Below the pieces are notes generated by a model, which was not told the DNA's origin, ran no database searches, and worked only from the letters and a program-made list of their open reading frames with translations. 64,000 bases of DNA from Tamarix chinensis. Taxonomy: Eukaryota > Streptophyta > Magnoliopsida > Caryophyllales > Tamaricaceae. How positions within the stretch are numbered: position 1 is the stretch's first letter; each line of letters starts with the position of its first letter. Where the stretch lies: NCBI GenBank assembly GCA_030549775.1, contig CM060178.1, positions 66,144,896 through 66,208,895 of the forward strand. Direction: 5' to 3'. Positions 10,991-21,810 of the stretch are shown here, one piece after another. Both the position numbers and the translations under genes were made by a program.

Positions 10991-12000
10991 CATGGCCCTG
11001 AATGGTCGTGTCGATCAATTAGAGGAGACTTTTGAGGCATTCACCAAGTTCATGAGGCATTTACCCCCGCCACCCCAGCCTCAACTACCACCACCACCTT
11101 TATGTTAGCCACAAGAGAGTATTAGAGAGAACTACCTTTGGAGGGTCACTGGTCATTACACACCATTCTATGTCAATGAGGAGGATATGATCATCCTAGA
11201 GGGATGGATCCATAATTTAGACTAGAAATTTGAGGCAATCAATTGTCCACCTTCTCAAAAGGCAAGTATAGAAACCTTTTTCCTTTAAGGGGCCATAGAC
11301 GCCTAGTGGTTGCCCCATCATGCTCAAAGAGGACTGTCGATGTCGTAGGAGGATTTAAAGATGGAAATCCACAAAACGTTTTATCTCAATATCCTAAAGA
11401 AGGAAAAGCTTAAGGAATTTATGTGGTTTTCCCAAGGAGTATGACTATTCTATAGTACCATGCTGGATTCACGGAGTTATTGATGTTTTCTCCAGACATA
11501 GCAACTAGAGATTCTACTGTGGTCTACTAGTTTCAGTAGGGACTTCATTTCATCATCTATCAAATGATGGATGTTGTGGATTTTTAAAACTTAGCCACCT
11601 TGTATGAGTGAGCATGTATTTCCTCTATAATGGTACAAGAACAAGCTTCCATTCTTGATAACAAGCTTGAGACATAGGATTTTAGAGGCAGGATTTAGTT
11701 CTGAGGAGGTAGGCCTATAGGTTTCCTGCCACAAAATGGTCAGTTTTAGCATAGGGGATTGTTGGTACCAACCCAACAATCTTATCACTAGTAAATCTAC
11801 CAACCACTATTATAACAATAACAACAATAGAGGGCACCTGCCCCAGCCAATGTACAACCTAAGGAGGCTAAGGGGAGACCATTGAGGCCTCACCCATTAC
11901 CATAGGGAGGAGGATAGACCAAAGGTACTAGAGGGTATCATGGAGGATGCTAGGGAGGACACTCAAGAGGGTTCCTGAATGCCATTAGCTAAGTAAAGGT
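10991..12000 (+). pseudogene. gag: Chromovirus Gag, decayed
   Basis: Starts MALNGRVDQLEETFEAFTKF followed by a Pro-rich run, as in chromovirus Gag. The downstream frame shows capsid-like pieces (a region ending FYVNEEDMIILEGWIHNLD, then KFEAINCPP) broken by several stops. The usual zinc knuckle between capsid and protease is not recognisable. It lies 250 bp after the primer site and directly upstream of protease, the standard gag-pol order. It is not functional because of multiple stops and frameshifts. Confidence 0.7.
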
Positions 12001-12016
12001 TAATCAACATCTAGAT

Positions 12017-12313
12017 GTGACCACTAGTATGTTTATTATCCTTTCACTACTAATGGATGTGTTTTTTTATTTGGGTACTTCTTTGTCATTTGTATCTATT
12101 ACTTTTGCTATTAAATTTATCTTATCACCATTTGCTAGTGTGTCTATATTTGTTGTATTACATCTAGGGGAAGGTTATATTGCACTAAGAGATTTAGAAA
12201 TAGGTTGGTTAGACTTCCTAGTAAATTTAGTTGATACAGACCCACATGACTTTGACATAATCCTTGGGATTGATATGTTAGGAAGATATGAAGTAGTGAT
12301 AGATTATACATAA
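12017..12313 (+). pseudogene. Chromovirus aspartic protease fragment
   Basis: Open for 98 codons. Residues about 17-30 (YLGTSLSFVSITFA) correspond to the family's catalytic DSGTSxSFVS region, with the active-site Asp and Ser replaced (Leu-Gly), so the enzyme would be dead. Residues about 75-94 (DPHDFDIILGIDMLGRYEVV) match the conserved DFDVILGMDWL flap-distal motif. In the intact element this enzyme cuts the Gag-Pol polyprotein. A stop follows, then decayed sequence runs into RT. The open length is chance survival, not evidence of function. Confidence 0.75.
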
Positions 12314-12589
12314 AGTGTATAGTGTCATGGGGACCTCAAAGTGCTAGGGTCTCCCATAGAAGATGCACGTCTAAGTTTACAATGAAGGATATAATTACCC
12401 ATACACTATATTCATTGGTTTAGAGGGGTTATCCTATGTACATATGTAATATTCAAGAGCTGAACAAGGACATGTAAGCATTAGAGGATATTCTAATTGC
12501 TTGGGACTTCTAAAATGTGCTCCCAAAAAAGATATTAGGTATGCTGCCAGTATGCAGCTACAGTATTAGGAGCGAAGCTAGTTTTGAAG

Positions 12590-13290
12590 GCACCTTAGCA
12601 GTAGAGTTATAAGAGTTGAAGTCTCATATGGAAGAGTTATTGGCCCACGAGTATATGCATCCAAGTGTGTTTTCAAGAGGATTACTAGTTCTTTTTGTGA
12701 AGAAGAAGGTTGGGAATCTTATTCTATGTATCAATTATCAGCATCTGAATCATTTGACTGTGAAGAACTGACATATGCTTTTAAGGATCAATGATTTATT
12801 TAACCAACTTTAAGGTGCTACAATCATCCTAAAGATTGACTTGGGGACTATCACTAGCTATGCATTGTAGATCATGAAGATGACATTTAGGAAATTTTAT
12901 GGGCACTATGAATTCACAGTGATACTTTTGGGAACACCAATGAGCTTACCATATTTATTGACTTGATGATGATAAATTTTCAGCCATTCCTTGATCAGTT
13001 AGTGGTGGTCTTCATCGACCTTATTTTGCCAAACTCTAGGAGTCAAGAGGAGCACAATCAGCATCTTTGCACCCTTTTTTTTTCATTACTTATAGAGCAC
13101 GTGCTATATGCTAAAATCTACAAGTACAAGTTCTAGCTTCAAGAGATTCCCTTTTTAGGACATATGGTGTCAACAAGAGGAGCCATCATGGATCTTGCGA
13201 AGAAGTTTGTAGTTATAGAGTGGAAGGCACCCACAAGAATTCTCAAGGTTCATAGTTTCCTAGTTTTGGTAAAGTAATATATAGGAAATT
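12590..13290 (+). pseudogene. Chromovirus reverse transcriptase, decayed
   Basis: Pieces in family order: the stretch around KSHMEELLAHEYMHPSVF, then VKKKVGNLILCINYQHLN (12690-12750, equivalent to the family's VKKKDGxLRxCIDYRxLN), then FIDLILPNSRSQEEHNQHL (13012-13068). The last piece carries the catalytic YxDD site as FIDL, so the second catalytic Asp is lost. It continues to IPFLGHMVSTRGAIMD. Stops and frameshifts lie between the pieces. The enzyme copied element RNA into DNA; this copy cannot. Confidence 0.85.
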
Positions 13291-13399
13291 GGTTCAGGAC
13301 TTTTTGAAAGTATCTTGTCCCTTAATGAAACTTATATAGAAGATGAATAGATTCCAGTGGGATGATGCATGTGAGAGCACATTACTACAACACCAGTTT

Positions 13400-13800
13400 T
13401 CACTCTACCATTGGGATTAGACATATTTGAGGTATATAGTGATGTGTTAAAACACAAACTAGGATGTGTGGCTATTCACCACAAAAATGCATTTTCTTAT
13501 GCTTTTCGTAAGTCAAAGTAGCATGAGTAGAACTATCTAACACATGATTTGGAGTTGGTCACGCTTTTTTTTCGTGTTAAAGATTTTGAGACACTATCTA
13601 TACGAGACATAGTGTATATTCTTCACTATCCATAAGAGTCTCAAGTATATATTCACTCAAAAGAAGTTAAACATGAGGCAAAAGAGGTGGATAGAGGCGA
13701 TGAAGGATTATGATATTGAGTTAACCTACCATGAGGGTAAGGTAAACATTATTTTAGATGCCTTGAGTATGAAAACATGGCAATCTTTGAGTTATTGTGC
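13400..13800 (+). pseudogene. Chromovirus RNase H, decayed
   Basis: Recognisable motifs are FEVYSDVLKHKLGCVAIHH (equivalent to DASxxGLGCVL, first catalytic Asp kept), then YLTHDLELVTL, then SLKYIFTQKKLNMRQKRWIE and DYDIELTYHEGKVNIILDAL (13637-13770), which is close to the Ty3 consensus. Frameshifts lie between them. It sits directly after RT, as in all Ty3 elements. Confidence 0.85.
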
Positions 13801-13959
13801 GGTGTTTAATCGATTGCTTGAGGAGATTTGTTAGTTGGGGATAGGGCTGACTTGATATGGTGATTTAGAGGTCTAGATGAGTGATTTAAAATTAAACTAA
13901 CAATATTCAAGCTTAGTGGCCTAGAGATATTAAGCTTGATAGGATTCAGCAGAAGATAC

Positions 13960-15342
13960 AAGATGGTAGAGATTAGGGCTTTCTAATTCATGAGGATGGT
14001 AGTATTAACTACAAGGGTCATTTGTGTCTACCTCAAAGTTATGCTATTTTAAAGTGTTGGATCTTAGAAGAGAGTCAATGTACTCCCTATTCTATTAACC
14101 TAGAAGGGGATAAAATGTACAATAAATACAAGTGGATCTATTAGTGGCTTTGTATAAAGTGAGTGGATCTATTAGTGGCTTTGTATAGAGTGAGAGGTGG
14201 CAAAGTTTGTGTCAAGATGTTTAACATGTAGGAAAGTCAAGATAGAGAACTATAAACCTACAAGGTTGGCCTTGCCTTTGGATGTTACAAGATAAAAGTG
14301 AGACTCCATCTCCGTGGATTTAGTGAGCAAACTCCCGAGGAATCATAGTGGATGTAATACGATTTGGGTCATTGTCTATCGATTAACTAAATTAGCAAGC
14401 TACGTTATCCTCCCTACAGCCCACCAACAAACTCTCCACCACCAGCTATCACTGCAACCTTCCCTCGTCCCAACTCTAATCACTACCGTCAACTTAGAGA
14501 ATGGATCAATTGGTCAATGCTTACATGAAGTATGTGGTAAGGAATCATGGTAAGCCTACTAACATAGTATCTAATAGGAATTCAAGATTTCTTTCATGCT
14601 TCTAGGAGAACTTGCAAGAGGATATAGGCACAAAGTTGAGGATGGGTACCATATTTCACTCACCTATAGATGGGTAAACTAAGAGAATGATTTAAACACT
14701 CTAGGACATGATGTGAGCTTCTATTTTGGATTTTTGAGGCAGTTAGGAGGATTGTCAACATTTGGTGGAGTTCTCATACAAAAACGCTAGTATAAGAATG
14801 ACAACCTTTGAGGCACTGTATAGACACAAGTGTTAGACACATTTGTGTTAGAGAAACATTAGAAAGATTGTTGAACTTAGACTAGAGTTAATTGAGGAGA
14901 TTACTCAAGAGATTTGGTTAATTCAAGATAGGATGAGGGAATATTAGAGTCAACAAAAAATCTATGTATATCAGACGCATCGTAGATATTCTTTCAAGGT
15001 AGGAGATTGAGTTTTGTTAAGGGTTTCACACCCTAAAAGGGTAGAGAGATTTGGTAGGAAGGGTACATTGAGTTTGAGGAATATTAGCCCTCACAAGATT
15101 CTCAATAGAGTTGATGAGGTTGCATACCACTTGGCACTTCCATTAGAGTTAGCCCAAGTTAATAATATTTTCCACATCTCGTAGCTAAGGAAAGACAGTA
15201 CATATCCTTTCGATGTGATTAGGCCCAACAAGATCAAGCTCGATGATTTGTTATCCTATGATTAGAGACCCTTGTAGATTCTTGACACCAAGGTATGATA
15301 GACCCATACGAGATCATCTCCATGGTGTGGTCATAGCCAAAA
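13960..15342 (+). pseudogene. Chromovirus integrase and start of chromodomain, decayed
   Basis: N-terminal zinc-domain trace RCLTCRKVKIEN (14215-14250). Catalytic core start SVDLVSKLPRNHSGCN and WVIVYRLTKLASYVI (14310-14400). Then decayed core with GTIFHSPIDG and RTIQTLEDMM-like pieces (14645-14720), and GPY-type pieces FGRKGTLSLRNISPHKIL and VAYHLALPLELAQVNNIFHI (15045-15180). It ends with a chromodomain-like start ILDTKV (15280-15296). A C-rich 70-bp stretch near 14415-14485 replaces part of the core. A 31-bp tandem duplication lies at 14132-14193. The reading resumes at 17031 after an insertion. The chromodomain assigns the element to the chromoviruses, probably the Tekay/Del branch given the very long LTR. 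Confidence 0.8.
14132..14193 (+). repeat. 31-bp tandem duplication in the integrase remnant
   Basis: A unit beginning GTGGATCTATTAGTGGCTTT starts at 14132 and again at 14163, with one or two differences near its end. Confidence 0.85.
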
Positions 15343-17030
15343 TGCAATTAAAACCCTCTTGTTGACAATTGTAGTATTAGTAAATAAAGGTATCATTCTA
15401 TACCGGGGAATAAGAGGGCTTACGTATATTTAACTAGTTCAAAAATAATACAAATAAAGACCCTAAATTACACAAAATAAATAATTATGAAAAACAATAA
15501 TAGGGGTTATAAATTAGAAAAATAATAAAATGATAAAAGTAATAAATAAAATATAATAATAATATATAACTGTAAATATGATAAATATGCTAGGAAAGTC
15601 AAAATCCACCACTAGATTAGGTCAAAATATAATATTAATTTCTAAGTCATCATTTATTCATGAGAAAGAGATTGACCAAGTTGTATACCAAAAGCAAGTT
15701 CATACACTTTATATTACTTTCCTAAAATAATTAATATGACAAAGCACCAATATTAATCCTGTCAAATACTAGTAGTATAGTAGCAACAAGCGGCTCCTAT
15801 ATTTAACTAGATTTAATGCATTAAGTATAATTGGAAGGATCTCAATCTAACTACCCAAACTAGTACACTAAGCAAGTCTAGTTGTATTTTCCTACTTTGA
15901 ATCACACATATCTAAACGTTTTACTACTCTGGTTAGAATCACAAAACTATTAGGTAAATTATTATCTAACCTAGATACAATTTAAACATATAAATTCTAG
16001 CATATTTATATGGCAACCTAGTAGGTAAATAATCCTACATACATGCACTATAAGGAAACCAGAACAAGGCATGCACCATATAAAGTATACATGATAGAGT
16101 CAAAGAACAATATCCAAAAAAAAAAAATCATATCTCAAACCATAATCTAGGGTTTCAGTTTATTCCCCAACAATAAATAATCGGCCAATCATAATTATTA
16201 AATTAATTATACAGAAATATATATCTAAAAATATAAATTATAAATATAGAATGAAATAACCAAAATTAATTATAGATAAAGATAAAAAATTTATTCAGAT
16301 GAAAAATAAATTCTATCTGTGTAAATTTTTCTCATTCTATATTTCTCTCTCTCGATCGTTTTGATTTTCACGCAATTATTCTTCTTTTTTCATTTTTTTC
16401 TTCTAGTGCAAGCTATTGCTACCTAGTCTGTACTCTGTACTTATGCTGTCCTTCGCTACTTTTTTCCTTTCTTCTGACTTTCGTGTCTTTCTTCTTCTGC
16501 ATTTGCTTTTTCTACCTATTACTGCTTCCCTGGCCTCTCTCTTTATTTCCTTGTTTTTGTGCACACTAGTCTCTTTTCTGCGCTCTTGGCTCCGCCTAAT
16601 TCTAACTACTCTAATTTTTGCGTTGCCCTACCTGAAGGCTTTGTAACCGCAATTTTTTTCTTTTTTTTTTATTTACTGCCTACATCAACCCTCGTTGACC
16701 CTCATTCATGGATTTTTATGTTACTGCTGTGCTTGATTTTTTTTCTTTTCTTTTTGGGCCGTTGGTCCAAAGGCCCAACCCTTTTTCTTATAATTTACTT
16801 GCAAAATAAAATTAATAAAAAATCATAAATAATATTATACTCTAAATTTACTTGATTTATATCATTTTAGTTTAAATAATAAAATTTATATAATTATTAT
16901 AACTTAAGTATAAAATTATAATTATTCACCTATATTACTCAAATAAAATCCTAAAAATTAAGATTATAAAGGTATAAAATATGTCAAAACATGAACTCAT
17001 CAATCCACTCGTAAAGATTCTCTAAATCTG
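15343..17030. mobile_element. About 1.7-kb insertion splitting the chromodomain
   Basis: Chromodomain coding stops at GGTCATAGCC (15339) and resumes at GCCATAGAGAAG (17030), so 1.69 kb was inserted. The insert begins near TGCAATTAAAACCCTC (15343), includes an AT-rich half (15450-16330), CT-rich promoter-like DNA (16330-16600) and GGGCCGTTGGTCCAAAGGCCC (around 16757). A flank of GCC may be repeated at both sides. It is likely a solo LTR of another lineage. No clear TG/CA ends or full 5-bp duplication could be fixed, and no protein is recognised in it. Confidence 0.5.
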
Positions 17031-17277
17031 CCATAGAGAAGATGTGGTGATCTAGAAGATAGAGATAGACATACATGAGATGTATCCTAAGCTCTTTAGT
17101 ACAAGTGTGTTAGGTTTCAGGGTTCTCTCTCTTTTAAGAGGGTAGTATATGGTAGTGTAGTGTCAACTCTCATATAAATAACAACTAAGATCACTTTTCC
17201 TTACATTATTTTTCATCTTCTTCCCCAACCTTAACTTGTTAACTTTGGGGACAAAGTCACTTTTAATAGGGTAGTGA
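17031..17277 (+). pseudogene. End of chromodomain and pol tail of the chromovirus
   Basis: The frame continues from 15342 after removal of the insertion: an EDVV-like start, a TAG where the family has Trp, then KIEIDIHEMYPKLFSTSVLG (about 17055-17113). This corresponds to the TWExEDxMRxxYPxLF end of plant chromovirus integrases. Downstream TTTGGGGACAAAGTCACTTTTAA resembles the usual short tail before the polypurine tract. Confidence 0.7.
17262..17277 (+). promoter_or_regulatory. Polypurine tract of the chromovirus
   Basis: Decayed purine run (AATAGGGTAGTGA) abutting the 3' LTR start TGTAATACCC at 17278. It defines the internal-region end. Confidence 0.65.
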
Positions 17278-17832
17278 TGTAATACCCAAAATTTTATCTA
17301 CTCCTAATCTCGAGTAATTAATATCCTGACCTACTCCTAATCTCATGAATAATAATATGTTTAACATACCCTATTTCCTTAATTATAAATCTAAACCTAA
17401 TCCTAAATTTAATTTCAGGTTATTAGTATTTCAACCTAAATGTAACCTCAAAAGGTTGATAAATTAATTTTGTCGTAATTCCCTAATCAAAATTTAAACT
17501 TAATCATAATCCTAACCCTCAACTCTTTTCTTTTCTTTTCTTTTCTCTTTCCTTTTCCTTTTTCTTTATCTCCTTCTTCCCTATCCTAATCAATTCCTTC
17601 CCTCACTTCCCCTTCTAGCCATGCAAACACTTTCCTTCATGGTTCCCTTCCTTTTCTTCTTTCCCTTCCTAACCTTACACTAGCCAACATGTCATCTACC
17701 CTACAACACAACCTGTACCACTAGCCTTACCAGACATTATCCTTTTCTTTTCTAATTTGTGTCATAGAAACCAAACCCATGCCAATACCCCTAACCTCCA
17801 ACATTTTGGCATGTAACTCACCCTTCTCCCTC

Positions 17833-17840
17833 TATAAATA
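17833..17840 (+). promoter_or_regulatory. TATA box of the chromovirus 3' LTR
   Basis: TATAAATA followed by a pyrimidine-rich stretch. The equivalent part of the 5' LTR is deleted, so the 5' copy has no promoter. Confidence 0.55.
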
Positions 17841-18093
17841 TCACCCCTCTCACTTATTACTTCATATTTTTGCATCCCTCATAAACTCCCTAGACTAACT
17901 CTCTCTTCCCCAAGCTTCCTTGTGTTCCATTCGTCATTGTTCGTCATTTTCCCTTCAGCATAATTATACAATTTTTCCCTCTCCTCACATTGTGAAGCAA
18001 CCTCACCGTGAGCCATCCACACTATGCAAGCCTAGAAACATGAACAAATCACATTACACCCTCCACCAAAATGCCAAACTGTCACACTGTAAT

Positions 18094-21000
18094 TGTAATA
18101 CCCCATTACTAGAAATTCTAATTACAACAGATAATTATGTGTATTAGTTATAATAACTATTTTAGGATATTTAGTAATAAATGTATTTTTAATATGTGTA
18201 ATATTATTATGAATTATTAGCTATAAAATTTAATTATGTTAAAATATACTAGATGGGGCTTTTAAAATTTTAAACCTAGGTTAGGTCGTAACCGGTATAT
18301 ACTTTATCAAATAACCCTAGTTGTTAACCTTAATTTCTACTAGCTATTGTTACTCTAAATATTTACCTATATATTTTTACCTTATCCTATCCCTAACCTA
18401 TGATAGATTTCCCTTGACCATCACCCTACTATCCCCTACCCCAGCACATTACATGTGAATCATCACTCTACACCATACCTCCCCTCTCCCCCTTATTTTT
18501 CTCTCCTGGTTTTCCTCCTCATTTCACTACACACAACCCCCAACAAACACTTCTTATACTCCTCTTGTGTTGAGCCAAATGCCCTTGACCATTCTACAAA
18601 ACCCTGCCTTTCTTGAGCTCCCTCACACACTAAACTCTTCCCTTTTCCTCATCGTTGCTCCTTTCATTTCACCATTTTTATTTATTGCAATGCCAACCCG
18701 TCAGCCTCCCTACCTTTCCACTGACCACCTACACCAAATCCCCCTACCCTCCACCGTTCATTAGTGACATAGCTCCCCCCTAAGCTATACACAAAACCCT
18801 CTCAACCTCCCCTTCCTCGTGCACCTTCGTCCTTTTCCTTTGCCTTTGGCTCTTCTCACTGAAACAACCACACCACCGAAAAAACCTATTATTCCTACCC
18901 TATCACCATAAGCTAAACATATTGTTCCCTCCCCCTTCCTTTCATCCATAACCACTAAAGCCTAACAAACCCACCTTCAGCCATTTTAGCCAAAGCCCCC
19001 CTTCTACATGCACCTATTTATACCAAAAATCCCGTCCCTTCTTCCACATTTCCTTCACCTCTTCTTCTCCATTTGTTGCACCTTGCCTTGTTGTTTCTCC
19101 CACCCTACACTGGCCTATTTTTCCATGACAACTTCCCCAATAATGGCACATAGCACCATTATTTTTCCCTCCTTCTTGGCCACACCCCCAAAGCTTCCCT
19201 CTCTTGTTACTCGACTTTCCTTTGCTTTCCTCTTGCTTAATCCACTGGTTACTAGTGTAAATTATTTTGGTAATTATGGATTATTATTATGTAATATTAT
19301 ATGCTAATATATGTATGTGTTTGGATGTTAAATTCGTAGGTATTTCTTGAGAGATTTGGAGAAGGCTCTTTTTATATAAGCTTGGGTTAGGTATATATAA
19401 TCACTCATAGGACAGTAGAAAATTATGTACAATCATGCTAGAAACTTTTAGACCTAGAATAATGCTAGAGTTTATGCTTTTCAAGTATTTTAGCATGTAA
19501 GATGAAATGATAATATGCTAAAAGGATGATATGCATGATTATCAATAAATAAGTTGGATGCATAATAATACGTCAAATATTTTACATCCGCATATCTAAT
19601 ATTTTGTTAGGGATTCTATTATTATCATGTTATGATTAAAATCCCATGGTATATGCCTCATTAATGCTCATGCATGGAAATAGGGTTACGATAGTTTATA
19701 TGAATATATATGATTAGGGTTAGCTTATGATAAATTTTATTTCACATGGTCTAGGGTTAGAAATTTTCTCCTACATGTACTATGATGATAATATGCTATT
19801 TATAATGATGTTTCATGCTTTAAATGTGTACATGTATATTGCATGAAAGATTTGGTACGTGATAGTCGTATGATTAGGGTTTTGGTGAGTGCAACCCACT
19901 AAATGCATTAAAAGTAGAAAATACAGTTGATAGTCGAAATACAAAGAATGCCTAGATGATCAAATAATGTAAAATATTACCTTGTTTCCTACTCATGATA
20001 AATCTCTCATAATAATAATATTTGATATGAAAAATGAGTAAAATGTGGAAACTTGGGTTTTGAAAGGTATTTTAGTAATGTTGAAGTAATGTATCATTTA
20101 CAAATAAATGAATTCTAGGATGGCCTTATCCTTTTGATAGGCTAACCTTATATTTTACTTGTCTTGACATAGATCTATGACCTTAGGGCTTATCTAAATA
20201 ATTGGAAATAAAAGGAAAAATAGTTAAGTATGGAAAATGGAAATTTTTATGTTGTATGTGACTTATGTGATCACCTCATATGATATTAATACTTAAAGTG
20301 AAATATCTCAAGTTGGGAAAGTTTGTTTTCTAGGGGTCTCTACCTTGTAGGTGAGGTGTTAGCCCTCATTTTTGTTTCACCGGTGTGTCATTGTACACCA
20401 ATTGAAGGCCTTACTCTACTTTATAGATGATCTACGGGCCCTATAGGGGGTATTGATATTTAAAAACTAGGAGAATGAGAATGGGAGGATATTGTGTTAC
20501 CTTTGAGCACTGGTATGGTCAGGCATACCACTATATCCCTAGGTTTGAGGTAAGGGTATTACATTGCTTTCATGCACCAAAATGACAAGGGGCATCGTTG
20601 TGTCGCTGGTTTGATTTGTATCCCTCTCGAGTAAGAAGTAAAATGGAAATGTTGTTGTGTAATAAAATAAAAGAAATGGATTATTGGTTTGGTAGTTGCC
20701 TTAGTTTCCTACCTTGATATTGTGAGGGATTGTTGGTTCAATTGTTACCTTAGTGCCCTATATTAGTCTATGTTAGATTTGTTGGTTTGGTAGTTGCCTT
20801 ATTTCCCTACCCTAGCATTATTTTTTTATTATTGTTTCGATAGTTGCCTTAGTTCTTTACCACTATGGTTGGAATGTATTTAACTAATCAAATATGACTT
20901 TACACTTTGAAATGATGAGAAGTGGGTTAGTATGTTTTGTTGTTGAGTTAAAACTTGGACCATGATATATGTTTCTCCGTGAATATTGTTTGTAAGTTTT

Positions 21001-21543
21001 ATGCCTTGTGCTTATGTATGTGATTTAGTTTTTGCATGACTATGTGAAATATAGGTATGCCGCCTCTTATGAGGTATTGTGATTTACTTAGTATGAGGAA
21101 GTTATACTAATACTAATTTTACAGATGACTATGTGAGGGCCATGGAATGACATGAAGATTATAAGCATGAGCGAGATAAGTCAAGTCCTTAAGAAGATGT
21201 TCTATTTTTAAAATGGGCCTTTGGGTCAAAGAGTTAGGGCAAACCAAATTTGTACCTTTGGGTGTTGGTTTTTGTTTCAATCGGTTTTTCATTAGACTCT
21301 TAAGTCTCATATTGTACTTTGGTTATACTATTGTACTATGATATTTATTCGTAACTTTATTATGTATTATTTCTATTTATGCTGAATTACTTCAGTTGAG
21401 TTTTTTTTTAGCCTTAGAACTTAGTGCAAGAAAAGTTTTAGACCAAACTTATGCTAAGTGTGGCGGTAACACCTAGTAATTTAGTAATTAATGCTTCTGC
21501 AAAAATAAAATAAAAAAATTGATGGTAAAATAGGGGTGTTACA
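18094..21543 (+). mobile_element. Solo LTR, forward (TSD GTAAT/GCAAT)
   Basis: Starts TGTAATACCCCATTAC and ends AGGGGTGTTACA (3,450 bp). The flanks GTAAT (18089-18093) and GCAAT (21544-21548) form a 5-bp duplication with one mismatch, and the surrounding LTR reads through when it is removed. C-rich, low-CpG DNA fills 18400-19210; AT-rich U5 follows. The terminal hairpin lies at 21418-21460. No internal region or primer site is present, so it is a product of LTR-LTR recombination. Confidence 0.85.
21418..21460 (+). promoter_or_regulatory. Conserved LTR terminal hairpin, copy 3
   Basis: Arms beginning ACTTAGTGCAAG and ending AAACTTATGCTAAGT. It is slightly shorter (43 nt) than the others and lies 83 bp from the LTR end, followed by the constant GTGGCGGTAAC. 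Confidence 0.65.
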
Positions 21544-21763
21544 GCAATGGCATAAAACACTCCATCACTTCTCATTGCACAACCTCCCCAATGCCACCAT
21601 TCCATGCTACCAAAACCCTCCAAAGTGAGGCGTACATGATGCCCTAACACCCCTTGCTTTAATGTGAGGAGCTCATGGATCCCTTGTAACATCCCATTTT
21701 TTACTACAGAAAAATTTTGTTTTACAATAGAAGTATACAAGTAAAGTATTAGGGGTTACCATA

Positions 21764-21810
21764 GTAATTGACATAAGCCTGATTTATTCAACCATCCTTA
21801 TATCAATCCC
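21764..21810 (-). promoter_or_regulatory. Conserved LTR terminal hairpin, copy 4
   Basis: On the minus strand, arms GATTGATATAAG and CTTATGTCAATT pair at all 12 positions, with two wobbles. 47 nt overall, 79 bp from the LTR end. Confidence 0.65.

Noticed and set aside
12017..12313. A working aspartic protease because the frame is open
   Set aside because: The catalytic Asp position is replaced and the flanking pol is broken throughout.
17278..18093. A separate solo LTR starting at 17278
   Set aside because: It directly follows a polypurine tract and pol end, and its sequence continues after the inserts, so it is the chromovirus 3' LTR.
20553..20563. GGGTATTACA as an LTR end
   Set aside because: No duplication or change of homology there; the true end of that LTR is at 21543 with GCAAT following.
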